A stretch of DNA of 64,000 nt from Streptomyces himalayensis subsp. himalayensis (GTDB taxonomy: Bacteria; Actinomycetota; Actinomycetes; Streptomycetales; Streptomycetaceae): NCBI RefSeq assembly GCF_013778455.1, contig NZ_JACEHE010000018.1:111637-175636 (forward strand), written 5' to 3'. The translations under genes were made by a program, and so were the position numbers. Shown here piece by piece: positions 24,363-33,022 of this stretch. Under the pieces are notes generated by a model that worked only from the letters and a program-made list of their open reading frames with translations, was not told the origin of the DNA and searched no databases. Every line of letters starts with the position of its first letter. The first letter of the stretch is position 1.

Positions 24363-25570
24363 GGCGCATCGCCATCGTCGGGGCGGGCCTGGCCGCCGTC
24401 TCCACCTGCGACGCACTGCGCTCAGGGGGCTACGACGGCGAACTGGTGCTGTTCTCGGCCGAGGAGGGCCTGCCGTACGACCGCCCGCCGCTCAGCAAGG
24501 ACGTACTGCTGGGCAAGGCCCGGCGCGAGGACATCATGCTGCGCCCCGCCGAGTGGTACGAGCAGCAGGGCGTGGAGCTGTGGCCGGGCACCACCGTCAG
24601 CGGGATACGCCCGGCCGAGGGCGCCGTGGAGCTGTCCGGCGGCTCGGTGGTGTCCGCCGACCGGATCGTGCTGGCCACAGGCGGTACGCCGCGCGCCCTG
24701 CCCGTACCCGGCGGCGACGACCCGGCCGTGCATCTGCTGCGCACCTGGGAGGAGTCGGAACGGCTGCGGGAGCGGCTGCTGCCCGGCGCGCGTGTGGCCG
24801 TCGTCGGCGCCGGGCTGATCGGGGCCGAGACGGCCGCGGTCGCGGGCGCGCTCGGCTGCCGGGTCACGCTGATCGACCCGGTGCCGGTGCCACTCGTCGC
24901 CGCAGTCGGCAGCGAGATCGCCGAGGCGCTGCACCAGCGGCACACGGCCGAGGGCATCCGGGTCGTCACCGGCGGTGTGGAACGGATAGAACGCCGTCCC
25001 GGAGTGGACGAGGTGGTGCTCCATGTGACCGGTCTCGCCGAGCCGTTGCCCGCCGACACGGTGGTGGTCGGTATCGGCATCCGCCCGGCCACGGCGCTCG
25101 CGGAGGCGGCCGGGCTCAAGGTCGACAACGGCATCGTCGTCGACCACGAGCAGCGGGCCTCGCAGCCGAACGTCTTCGCCGTCGGCGACGTGGCGCGCCG
25201 CGACGGCCACGCCGTACGCCACGAGCACTGGGACGCCGCGCAGCGCGGCGGACAAGCCGCGGCGGCGGGTCTACTGGGGCGGCCGGTGCCCGCTGAGCAG
25301 GCACTCTGGTTCTGGTCGGACCGGCATGGCAGCCGCCTCGAGGCCGTCGGCACGATGGCCGACGCGGACCGGACCGTGCTGCGCGGCTCGCCCGACGGCG
25401 GCGCCTTCACGGCCTTCGGGCTGCGCGCGGACCGGCTCGTCGCGGCCGCTGCGATCGATCGCGGGCGCGACATCAAGGCCGCCCAGCGACTCATCGACCG
25501 GGGCGTCGCGGTCGACGCCACACGCCTCGCCGACGAGTCGGCGGACTTGCGCACGCTGTTGCGCGGCTGA
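24359..25570 (+). CDS. FAD-dependent ferredoxin reductase
   Basis: A 403-residue NAD(P)H:ferredoxin reductase of the BphG/pyridine nucleotide-disulfide type. The FAD-binding motif is at the N-terminus (AIVGAGLAAVSTCDALR), the NAD-binding motif at VAVVGAGLIGAETAAVAGALG (about residues 147-167), and the flavin-contact segment QPNVFAVGDVAR near 275. Segments such as YDRPPLSKDVLLG are diagnostic. ATG 24359 overlaps the ferredoxin stop. It completes a three-component electron chain with the ferredoxin and the alpha/beta oxygenase. A 245-bp gap without a recognisable gene separates it from the beta subunit. Confidence 0.93.
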   Translation: MRRIAIVGAGLAAVSTCDALRSGGYDGELVLFSAEEGLPYDRPPLSKDVLLGKARREDIMLRPAEWYEQQGVELWPGTTVSGIRPAEGAVELSGGSVVSADRIVLATGGTPRALPVPGGDDPAVHLLRTWEESERLRERLLPGARVAVVGAGLIGAETAAVAGALGCRVTLIDPVPVPLVAAVGSEIAEALHQRHTAEGIRVVTGGVERIERRPGVDEVVLHVTGLAEPLPADTVVVGIGIRPATALAEAAGLKVDNGIVVDHEQRASQPNVFAVGDVARRDGHAVRHEHWDAAQRGGQAAAAGLLGRPVPAEQALWFWSDRHGSRLEAVGTMADADRTVLRGSPDGGAFTAFGLRADRLVAAAAIDRGRDIKAAQRLIDRGVAVDATRLADESADLRTLLRG

Positions 25571-25815
25571 CGGCACGGCGGCCGGGCGGCGGGCGCCGTG
25601 CGCCACGGGCGGCCGACGCTGTGCAACGGCCGTCCGATCCGCCTGGCCGGTCCCGTCCGCCATCCGCCTCGTATGCCGCCGCCGCCAGCGCCGTTCCGCC
25701 CGCGCCCGACCCCGCCGCGCGCCCGGTGTGCCGCTCCTCGGCACACCGGCTCCCCCATCCCGCCGCTCCGCGCTGGGATGGCTCACAGCAGCGCGGCCCC
25801 GCAAGGAAGGACCCC

Positions 25816-26439
25816 ATGAGCATCCGAACCGAGGAGCCCACAGCCGCCGTGTCCACCGGATCGGCCCTGGATCCCGGCGCACCGGCCCAGGAAGCCGCAC
25901 CCAGCTCGGCAGCACCGGCCGCAGCCCTCGACAACATGCTGCTCCACTTCGAGGTGCAGCGCCTCTACCACCTCGAGGCACAGCTGCTCGACCAGCACCG
26001 GTACGCCGACTGGCTGGAGCTTCTCGCAGACGACCTGCACTACTGGGCGCCGGTACGCACCAACCGGCTGCGCCGCCAGCAGAGCCTCGCCGACGGCGCC
26101 CCCGGCGAGGTGGCGATCTTCGACGAGACCAAGGCGAGCCTGGCGTGGCGTATCCGGCGCTTCGACTCCGGCATGGCCTGGGCCGAGGACCCGCCATCGC
26201 GTACCCGTCATCTGATCACCAACGTCATGGTGCGCCCTGACGACGAACCGGGGCAGTACGTCGCCGAGTCGGCGTTCCTCTGCTACCGCAACCGCCTGGA
26301 ACGCGAGGTCGACATCTACGCCGGCTGCCGCACCGACGTCCTGCGCCGCGGCACGGACGGCGGTCTGCTGATCGCCCGCCGCACGATCCTCCTCGACCAG
26401 AACGTCCTGCTCGCCAAGAACATCAGCACCTTCCTGTGA
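25816..26439 (+). CDS. Aromatic-ring-hydroxylating dioxygenase, beta subunit
   Basis: A 207-residue small subunit with the SnoaL-like cone fold. Recognisable segments are LHFEVQRLYHLEAQLLDQ, YADWLELLADDLHYWAPV, RIRRFDSGMAWAEDPPSRTR and DIYAGCRTDVLRR. The first 35 residues are a low-complexity Ala/Pro/Ser extension. ATG 25816 follows AAGGAAGG; a longer in-frame start at 25621 lacks a binding site. The beta subunit normally lies directly after alpha; here ferredoxin and reductase genes intervene. It is required for the usual alpha3beta3 assembly. Confidence 0.9.
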   Translation: MSIRTEEPTAAVSTGSALDPGAPAQEAAPSSAAPAAALDNMLLHFEVQRLYHLEAQLLDQHRYADWLELLADDLHYWAPVRTNRLRRQQSLADGAPGEVAIFDETKASLAWRIRRFDSGMAWAEDPPSRTRHLITNVMVRPDDEPGQYVAESAFLCYRNRLEREVDIYAGCRTDVLRRGTDGGLLIARRTILLDQNVLLAKNISTFL

Positions 26440-26453
26440 ACCGGAGTCCCGAC

Positions 26454-27332
26454 GTGACCACTGCCACCGAACCCGTCACCCCCGCCGAGCCGAAGCTCCT
26501 CGAGCACACCGTGCGGACCACGCTCGGCCCGATCTCGGTCAGCGAGGCCGGCGAGGGCCCCGTACTGGTGATGCTGCACGGCGGCGGTCCGGGCGCGAGC
26601 GGAGTCGCCAACTACCGGCAGAACCTCGCCGCCCTGGCCCCGCACTTCCGTGTGGTCCTGCCCGACCAGCCCGGTTTCGGCGGCAGTTACCGCCCCACCC
26701 AGGCGGACCTGGACGCCCGCAGCATCACCGAGATCACCGTCGACGCGCTGCTGCGGACCCTGGATGCCCTGGGCATCGACCGCTTCCACCTGCTGGGCAA
26801 CAGCCTGGGCGGCGCGGCCGCCATCGCCACCGCGCTCGAAGCCCCGGAACGCGTGGAGAAGCTGGTGCTGATGGCGCCCGGCGGCGGCTGGCTCCCCTTC
26901 GGGCCGACTCCAACCGAGGGCCAGAAGGCGATGTTCCGCTACTACAACGGCGAAGGCCCCACGGTGAAGAAGATGCGGGACTTCATCCGCGTCATGACCG
27001 CCGAGCCGAAGCGCTGGGAGGACACCGTCCAGGCCCGATACGAGGCCTCCCTCGACGAGTCCCACATCGCCTTCTACCACGCCTACAACGCGGCCTTCGC
27101 CAAGCGCCACGGCATGGACCCGCTCTGGCAGCGCGTCCACAAGATCAAGGCGCCGACGCTGCTGCTGTGGGGCCGCGACGACCGCACCATCACCCTCGAC
27201 GGCGCGCAGCTCATGCTCAAGCAGATCCGCGACGTGCAGCTCCACGTCTTCGGCGGCTGCGGCCACTGGGTCCAGCTGGAGCGCCAGGCGGAGTTCGAGC
27301 GCCTGGTGACCGACTTCCTCAGGGAGAGCTGA
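26454..27332 (+). CDS. Meta-cleavage product C-C bond hydrolase (BphD/HsaD-like)
   Basis: A 292-residue alpha/beta hydrolase that would split the ring-opened dienoate into 2-hydroxypenta-2,4-dienoate and a carboxylic acid. Features are the oxyanion motif LHGGGPGASG (41-50), nucleophile S117 in GNSLGG, the acid in WGRDDRT (242-243) and H271 in GCGHW. GTG 26454 follows GGAG at seven bases and gives the family length; GTG 26436 overlaps the beta-subunit stop but has no binding site. It follows the extradiol dioxygenase in the pathway and completes the upper meta-cleavage route. Confidence 0.9.
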   Translation: MTTATEPVTPAEPKLLEHTVRTTLGPISVSEAGEGPVLVMLHGGGPGASGVANYRQNLAALAPHFRVVLPDQPGFGGSYRPTQADLDARSITEITVDALLRTLDALGIDRFHLLGNSLGGAAAIATALEAPERVEKLVLMAPGGGWLPFGPTPTEGQKAMFRYYNGEGPTVKKMRDFIRVMTAEPKRWEDTVQARYEASLDESHIAFYHAYNAAFAKRHGMDPLWQRVHKIKAPTLLLWGRDDRTITLDGAQLMLKQIRDVQLHVFGGCGHWVQLERQAEFERLVTDFLRES

Positions 27333-27372
27333 ACCGATGGGGACAGCGGAAGCGATGGGAAAAGGTGAACCG

Positions 27373-28206
27373 ATGGGCTGGCTCGAGGGCGACGTCGCCC
27401 TGATCACCGGTGGCGCCTCCGGCCTCGGCCGCGCCGTCGCGCTGCGCTATCTCGCCGAGGGGGCGAGCGTCGCCGTCCTGGACCGCGATCGAGACCGGCT
27501 GGACGCCGTCGTGACCGCGGCCGGTGAACTCGCGGACCGGGTCCTGCCCGTCGTCGGCGACGTACGCTGCCCCGACGATCTGCACGCGGCCGTCAAGGCC
27601 GCCGTCGACCGCTTCGGCAAGCTCGACATCCTCGTCCCCAACGCCGGGATCTGGGACTACCACCGCAGCGTCACCCGGCTGTCGGGCCATGAGCTGGCGA
27701 AGGCCTTCGACGAGGTGTTCGCCGTGAACGTCAAGGGCTATCTGCTCGCCGTCGAGGCCGCCTGGCGGGAACTGGTGGCCACCCGCGGCAGCATCATCAT
27801 GACCCTGTCCAACTCGTCGTTCCACACCAACGGCGGCGGCCCGGTCTACACGGCGAGCAAGCACGCCTGCCTCGGGCTCGTCCGCGAGTTCGCCTACGAG
27901 CTGGCGCCCAAGGTCCGCGTCAACGGCGTGGCCTGCGGTGGCATGCGCACCCAGCTGCGCGGCCCGGAGAGCCTGGGCCTGGAGCAGCGGGTCATCGCGG
28001 ACTCCTTCGCCCGGAACGAGGGCGCCGGAGAAAGACCGCACATACCTCTGTACGACGCGAGCGTCGAACCTGAGGATTTCACCGGCACGTATGTGCTGCT
28101 CGCCTCCCGCCGGAACAGCGGCAACATCACAGGTGCCGTCGTCCCGGTGGACGGAGGCATCGCCGTACGCGGCTTCCGCAACTCGGCCGGCGGCGCAGAC
28201 CTCTGA
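27373..28206 (+). CDS. cis-Dihydrodiol dehydrogenase (BphB-like SDR)
   Basis: A 277-residue short-chain dehydrogenase that would rearomatise the cis-dihydrodiol to a catechol with NAD+. The cofactor motif is TGGASGLG (12-19), then NAG near 90-92. The catalytic set is S146 with Y159-x3-K163 in PVYTASKHA. The NGGGP segment and the end motif ITGAVVPVDGGI are typical of BphB-like enzymes, which have this length. ATG 27373 is preferred; ATG 27337 adds twelve poorly conserved residues, also with a purine-rich leader. The stop codon lies inside the first unit of an 18-bp tandem repeat. Confidence 0.9.
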   Translation: MGWLEGDVALITGGASGLGRAVALRYLAEGASVAVLDRDRDRLDAVVTAAGELADRVLPVVGDVRCPDDLHAAVKAAVDRFGKLDILVPNAGIWDYHRSVTRLSGHELAKAFDEVFAVNVKGYLLAVEAAWRELVATRGSIIMTLSNSSFHTNGGGPVYTASKHACLGLVREFAYELAPKVRVNGVACGGMRTQLRGPESLGLEQRVIADSFARNEGAGERPHIPLYDASVEPEDFTGTYVLLASRRNSGNITGAVVPVDGGIAVRGFRNSAGGADL

Positions 28207-28269
28207 ACAAGCCCCGATTCCCGAGCAAGTCCTGACCTCTGAGTAAGTTCTGATCTCTGAGCAAGCCCT
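28198..28269. repeat. Four 18-bp tandem repeats containing the SDR stop codon
   Basis: Units at 28198, 28216, 28234 and 28252 are variants of GACCTCTGAGCAAGCCCT. Unit one supplies the last codons and TGA stop of the dihydrodiol dehydrogenase gene. There are no spacers, so this is not a CRISPR array. Confidence 0.9.
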
Positions 28270-28311
28270 CGTTTTCCACCGATCCCCTTGCCGTGAGCCG
28301 AAGGAGCCGTC

Positions 28312-29919
28312 ATGGCAGCAGTCGACATCAGCCCCGCCTCCGCCGTGCACCGCAGAGCCCGCTATGCCGGCAGCCGCAGCGCGATCATCTACGAGGGCAC
28401 GGAGATCTCCGCGGCCGCACTCGCCGCGACCGTACGCGAACTGGCCACGGGACTGGCGGCCCGCGGACTGCGCCGCGGCGACCGGATCGCCTACCTGGGC
28501 CTCAACAGCGCCGCCCTGCTCCAGACCCTGCTCGTGGCCGCCCATCTCGGCGCGGTCTTCGTGCCGGTGAACCACCGGCTCGCGGCGGACGAGGTCCGGC
28601 ACATCCTGGTCGACTCGGGCGCCCACACCCTGGTGGTCGAGGAGGGCCACCGTGCCCTGGCGGAGCCGGTGCTGGCCGAGGTGCCCGCCCGCTGCCGGCT
28701 GCTGGTGGACACCGACCCCGCCTGCCCCTCCACCCCCGCGCCACCCGCACCGTGGACGCCGCTGTCCGAGCTCCTGGGCTCCGCCGACCCCGGACTGGAT
28801 CCGGTGGCACTGCACGACGACGACCTCGCCGCGCTGATGTACACCTCCGGCACCACGGGGCGGCCGAAGGGCGTCATGCTCACCCACGGCAACATCTGGT
28901 GGAACGCCGTGAACGTCGACAGCGTGGTCGACACCCGCCCCGACGACACCAACCTGGCCGTGGCACCGCTGTTCCACATCGGCGGCCTCAACGCCCTCAC
29001 GCTGCGGACCCTGCTGCGCGGCGGCACGGTCGTGCTCCGCCGCACCTTCGATCCGGCGCGGTGCCTCGACGACCTGGTCCGTCACCGTGTCGACAGCTTC
29101 TTCGCCGTGCCGGCGATGTTCGCGGCCCTTGCCCACACCCCCGGCTTCGCCGAGGCGGACCTCAGCGGCCTGCGCGCCGTCGTCGTCGCCGGCGCGCCCG
29201 TACCACCGCAGATCATCCGCGAGTACGCGGCCCGGCACGGCGTACTGCTGCAGCAGGCGTGGGGGCTGACGGAGACCGCCCCCTTCGCCACCTATCTGCC
29301 GCCTGGGCTGACCCTGGACAAGGCCGGCTCGGCCGGTGCCCCCATGCCGTACACCGAGGTGTGCCTGCTCGCGCCGGGCAGCGGTGCCAAGATCAGCGCG
29401 CCCGAGGTACGGGGCGAGATCTGCGTCCGGGGCCCCAACGTCACACCTGGCTACTGGAACAACCCGTCCGCCACCGGCAAGGCCTTCGACGACGCCGGAT
29501 GGTTCCACTCCGGCGACATCGGCTACCGGGACAGCGACGGGTTCTACTACGTCGTCGACCGCATCAAGGACATGATCATCAGCGGTGGCGAGAACGTGTA
29601 TCCGGCGGAGGTGGAGCGGGTCCTCGCCGACTTCCCGGGCGTGATGGAGGTGGCCGTCATAGGCGTGCCACACGCCAAGTGGGGCGAGACCGTGCTGGCC
29701 GTCCTCACGTGCAAGCCGGGCGTCGAGCCCACCCTGGAGGAGATTCGGGAGTTCGGCGGGCTGCATCTCGCCCGCTACAAGCTGCCCACCAGGGTTCTCA
29801 TCATTGAGGAACTGCCACGCAACGGCAGTGGCAAGCTCGACAAGCCCGCCCTGAGCGCCTGGGTGGAGCAGCAGTCCGTGGAGGAGCCGGAGGCCGAGGC
29901 CACTGCTGCCGCGGGCTGA
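28312..29919 (+). CDS. AMP-forming acyl-CoA (aryl/fatty acid) ligase
   Basis: A 535-residue ANL-family ligase that activates a carboxylate to an acyl-adenylate and then a CoA thioester. Motifs are the phosphate loop YTSGTTGRPKGVMLTH (about 178-193), QQAWGLTETAPF, the hinge GDIGYRDSDGFYYVVDRIKD, and the C-terminal catalytic lysine in RNGSGKLDKPAL. AAGGAG lies six bases before ATG 28312. Placed after the meta-cleavage genes, it may activate the acid released by the C-C hydrolase or the imported acid; this is inference. An Ala/Glu-rich tail follows the catalytic lysine. Confidence 0.9.
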   Translation: MAAVDISPASAVHRRARYAGSRSAIIYEGTEISAAALAATVRELATGLAARGLRRGDRIAYLGLNSAALLQTLLVAAHLGAVFVPVNHRLAADEVRHILVDSGAHTLVVEEGHRALAEPVLAEVPARCRLLVDTDPACPSTPAPPAPWTPLSELLGSADPGLDPVALHDDDLAALMYTSGTTGRPKGVMLTHGNIWWNAVNVDSVVDTRPDDTNLAVAPLFHIGGLNALTLRTLLRGGTVVLRRTFDPARCLDDLVRHRVDSFFAVPAMFAALAHTPGFAEADLSGLRAVVVAGAPVPPQIIREYAARHGVLLQQAWGLTETAPFATYLPPGLTLDKAGSAGAPMPYTEVCLLAPGSGAKISAPEVRGEICVRGPNVTPGYWNNPSATGKAFDDAGWFHSGDIGYRDSDGFYYVVDRIKDMIISGGENVYPAEVERVLADFPGVMEVAVIGVPHAKWGETVLAVLTCKPGVEPTLEEIREFGGLHLARYKLPTRVLIIEELPRNGSGKLDKPALSAWVEQQSVEEPEAEATAAAG

Positions 29920-29956
29920 CACAGCCGAACCCGCCCGCCGGTACCTCAGGCGGACA

Positions 29957-29982
29957 CCCCGGCGGCCGACCGGCCGCCGGGG
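29957..29982 (+). terminator. GC-rich hairpin after the acyl-CoA ligase gene
   Basis: A 12-bp self-complementary stem CCCCGGCGGCCG / CGGCCGCCGGGG with a 2-nt centre, 38 bp past the ligase stop and before the GNAT gene. It probably ends the aromatic operon. Confidence 0.55.
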
Positions 29983-30026
29983 GCCGCGCCGCCCTGATCC
30001 CCGACCCCGACGAAGGATCCGCGCCC

Positions 30027-30608
30027 ATGACCCCCCTGGCCACCGGCACCGTACCGCCGCCCCCGACACCGTGCCTCGGCGGCGGCTGGACGCTGCGTCC
30101 GACAGATCCCGTCGCGGATCTCGCCCTCGTCCACGGATGGTTCGCCGCCTCGGGCCGCACACGGTCACGTGAGGCGCTGCTGGGCGAACTGCGCGGGCTA
30201 CAGGCCGGGCGGGCCGCCCGGCCGTGCATCGTCAGCCTCCACGACGAACCCGTGATCTATCTCGAGGTGCACCGGGTCCTCCACCATCCCCTGCGCGCCT
30301 GCTACCCCGTGGGCGCCCACGACCTCGCGCTCGAGCTCGTCCCCGGCGTCCCCCGGTCCGCCGGCCGGCAGCTGATCGCGCACCTTCTGCGCGACCTGAC
30401 CTCGGCCCTTTTCGCGTCGGATCCGCGCTGCCGGAGGGTGACGGCGGCCGTTGATGTGGAGGACGCAGCGGCTGTGGGCGACTTCGAGGCCGGCGGGTTC
30501 CGGTACGTGACCGATGCCGACCTTCCCCACCGCAGCGTGGCTCTGCTCGTCGCGGAGCCTTCCGCGGTCACCACGATCGCGACATCCCTTGACGCCATGC
30601 CCCATTGA
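30027..30608 (+). CDS. GNAT acetyltransferase resembling siderophore-type (AlcB/IucB-like) acyltransferases
   Basis: A 193-residue GNAT-fold acyltransferase. Segments such as LRPTDPVADLALVHGWF, PVIYLEVHRVLHHPL, LALELVPGVPRSAGRQLIAHLL and AAAVGDFEAGGFRYV resemble the siderophore-biosynthesis acetyltransferase domain that N-acylates hydroxylamines. No other siderophore gene is nearby, so the role may differ. GAAGGA precedes ATG 30027. It sits as a single gene between two ligase genes. Confidence in the GNAT fold is good; the substrate is uncertain. Confidence 0.75.
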   Translation: MTPLATGTVPPPPTPCLGGGWTLRPTDPVADLALVHGWFAASGRTRSREALLGELRGLQAGRAARPCIVSLHDEPVIYLEVHRVLHHPLRACYPVGAHDLALELVPGVPRSAGRQLIAHLLRDLTSALFASDPRCRRVTAAVDVEDAAAVGDFEAGGFRYVTDADLPHRSVALLVAEPSAVTTIATSLDAMPH

Positions 30609-30796
30609 GCCCTGAGCCGCCGAACTCGTCCTTCCCGGGCTCTCTTTGGGTCTTCCCTATCGATTCGGGCGCGATGTGAGTGACCGCGCCAGTGCGGACC
30701 GTATTCTTCCTCTGGGCAGCCACGCGCGTAGCGGGGGTTGTGTGCTGCCTGTCGTCTGACGCACGGCGGTGCTGTGCGCGGGAAGGAGGCGGGCGG

Positions 30797-32632
30797 ATGC
30801 AGGAGGTCAGCCTTTCGCGTCTGGTGGAGCCGCTGCGCTCGGGCGGGCTCGCGGACTCCGTCTTCCAAGTGGCCCAGCAGACCCCGGGGTTCGTGCAGTT
30901 GTCCCGCCGCTCGGAGAGACAGCCGAACGAGTGGTATCCGGTGACGGCGGCCGAGTTCCGCGACGAGGTGCTGGCCGTCGCGAAGGGGTTCCTCGCCAGC
31001 GGCATCCGGTTCGGCGACCGGGTCGCCCTGATGTCCCGTACGCGCTACGAGTGGACGCTGCTGGCGTACGCCCTGTGGTCCGTCGGCGCCCGCGTCGTGC
31101 CCGTCTACCCGACGTCGTCGTCGGAACAGGTGCGCTGGATCCTGGACGACACCCAGGCCGCGGCGATCGTGGTCGAGCACGAGGACCATGCGATGACGGT
31201 CGGTGCGATCTGCGGCTCCATGCCACTGCTGGCCCACATGTGGCAGCTGGACTCCGGAGGTGTGCGCCAGCTGGTCGAGGCCGGCCAGGACGTGCCGGAC
31301 GACGCGGTCACCCGGCAGCTCGCGTCGGTCCAGCCGCAGCAGATCGCCGCGATCCTCTACACCTCCGGCACCACGGGACGCCCCCGGGGCTGCCTGCTCA
31401 CCCATGCGAGCCTGGCCGCCGAGTGCGACACGCTCATCTCGGGCTGGCGCGAGCTCGTCGCCGAACCCGGCGAGGAGCCGTCGATCCTCACCTTCCTGCC
31501 GGTCGCGCACTGCTACGGGCTCATCGTGGTGGTCTGCTGTCTGCGCGGCAGGATCCGGCTCAGCCACCAGCCCGACATGACGCCCGACGCGCTGCTGGCC
31601 GCGCTCGACTCGTTCCGCCCGACGTTCCTGTTCGCCGTCCCTTACATCTTCGAGAAGATCTTCCAACGCGCCCGGCTCACCGCCGAGGAGACGGGCAAGC
31701 TCGCCGCGTTCGACAAGGCCGTGGACGTCGCGGTGCGCTATGCGGAGGCGCTGGAGCGGCAGACCCACGGCAAGGGGCACGGTCCCGGCCCGGCGCTGAG
31801 AATGCAGCACGCGGTGTACGAGCACGCGGTCTACGCGCGGATGAGAGCCGTTCTCGGCGGGCGCGTGCGGTACGCCGTGTCCGGCGGTTCGACGCTGCGC
31901 CGCCAGCTGGGTCTGTTCTTCGCCGGTGCCGGCATCACGGTCTACGACGGCTACGGCCTCACCGAGACGTCCGCCGCGGTGACCGCTCAACCGGTGCACC
32001 GGGTCAAGTTCGGCACGGTCGGCAAGCCGCTGCCGGGCAACACGGTGCACATCGCGCCGGACGGCGAGGTGTGGGTGCGCGGCGACGTCGTCTTCCTCGG
32101 CTATCTCAACAACCGCGAGGCCACCGACCAGGTGCTCCGCGAGGGCTGGTTCGCGACCGGCGACGTCGGACACCTCGACGACGACGGCTATCTCGTCATC
32201 ACGGGCCGGAAGAAGGACATCATCATCACCAGCGGCGGCAAGAGCGTGGCCCCGCTGGCCCTCGAGGAGCAGCTGCGCGAGGACCCGATGGTCTCGCAGT
32301 GCCTGGTGGTCGGCGACAACCAGCCCTACGTCGCGGCCCTCATCACGCTGGACCCCACGGCCGTCGCCAACTGGCGGAAGATGATGGGCAAGCCGCAGGC
32401 GAGTCCCGAGGAGATGGCGGACGACGACGACCTCCGGGCTCTGATCCAGCGGACGGTGACGCGCGTCAACACCGGCGTTTCGCGGGCCGAGTCCATCCGC
32501 GCGTTCCGCATCCTGCCGCAGGAGTTCAGTACGTCCAACGGGTTCATGACGCCGTCCCTGAAGCTCCGGCGCAGCGCGATCGTGACCGCGTTCAAGCGGG
32601 AGATCGACGCCCTTTATGCCCGGAGCCGGTGA
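30797..32632 (+). CDS. Long-chain fatty acyl-CoA synthetase (FadD15-like)
   Basis: A 611-residue ANL-family ligase of the long-chain type. It opens with a conserved FadD-like N-terminus (DSVFQVAQQTPGFVQLSRR), then the phosphate loop YTSGTTGRPRGCLLTH (about 191-206), LPVAHCYG, VSGGSTLRRQLGLFFAGAGI, the A5-type YDGYGLTETSA, and GWFATGDVGHLDDDGYLVITGRKKDIIITSGGK split across the hinge. GGAAGGAGG lies eight bases before ATG 30797. It activates fatty acids for degradation or lipid synthesis at the membrane face. The stop codon lies within the first unit of a 22-bp tandem array. Confidence 0.9.
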   Translation: MQEVSLSRLVEPLRSGGLADSVFQVAQQTPGFVQLSRRSERQPNEWYPVTAAEFRDEVLAVAKGFLASGIRFGDRVALMSRTRYEWTLLAYALWSVGARVVPVYPTSSSEQVRWILDDTQAAAIVVEHEDHAMTVGAICGSMPLLAHMWQLDSGGVRQLVEAGQDVPDDAVTRQLASVQPQQIAAILYTSGTTGRPRGCLLTHASLAAECDTLISGWRELVAEPGEEPSILTFLPVAHCYGLIVVVCCLRGRIRLSHQPDMTPDALLAALDSFRPTFLFAVPYIFEKIFQRARLTAEETGKLAAFDKAVDVAVRYAEALERQTHGKGHGPGPALRMQHAVYEHAVYARMRAVLGGRVRYAVSGGSTLRRQLGLFFAGAGITVYDGYGLTETSAAVTAQPVHRVKFGTVGKPLPGNTVHIAPDGEVWVRGDVVFLGYLNNREATDQVLREGWFATGDVGHLDDDGYLVITGRKKDIIITSGGKSVAPLALEEQLREDPMVSQCLVVGDNQPYVAALITLDPTAVANWRKMMGKPQASPEEMADDDDLRALIQRTVTRVNTGVSRAESIRAFRILPQEFSTSNGFMTPSLKLRRSAIVTAFKREIDALYARSR

Positions 32633-32790
32633 CTCCGGGTCCCGGAACCGGTGACGTGCGGTCCCGAATCGGTTACTTCCGGTCCCGGAACCGGTTATTT
32701 CCGGTCCCGGAACCGGTTATTTCCGGTCCCGGAACCGGTGACTGCGTATCCCGGATTCGGTGACTCCGCTCGCCCCCGAACCGGTGCCTC
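32617..32790. repeat. 22-bp tandem repeat array (about eight units) spanning a stop codon
   Basis: Units such as GGTCCCGGAACCGGTTATTT plus CC start at 32638, 32660 (21 bp), 32681, 32703, 32725, 32747 and 32769, with a degenerate first unit over the last codons and TGA of the synthetase gene (CGGAGCCGGTGA). Units 32681 and 32703 are identical. Each contains TTCCGG-TC-CCGGAA across unit joints, so the transcript could fold repeatedly. Confidence 0.92.
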
Positions 32791-33022
32791 AAGGAAGATC
32801 GGAGCCGGGGGCTCCGGTATGCAGTCGGCAGCAAGGGCCGTGGCCAGTGATTTCTTAACATGCACGTAGCAGCACGACAGCCGTCTGGCCCTTATGATCG
32901 CCCCAACACACGGGCCGCCGCGACACCTCGCATGCGCACAACGGCTCCGTGTCCCTCATCTCCCCCTGGCCGGGTTCGGCCCGCTGCGCCGTACCCTGCC
33001 CGACCCTTGGAAGGCGGCCTGA

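Noticed and set aside
26436..26453. GTG 26436 as start of the C-C hydrolase
   Set aside because: Overlaps the beta-subunit stop but has no Shine-Dalgarno; GTG 26454 has GGAG at seven bases and gives the family length.
27319..30168. 949-codon open frame on the minus strand over the SDR and ligase genes
   Set aside because: Opposite-strand shadow of high-GC genes; composition is Arg/Gly/Asp-rich without family motifs and it crosses the 18-bp repeats.
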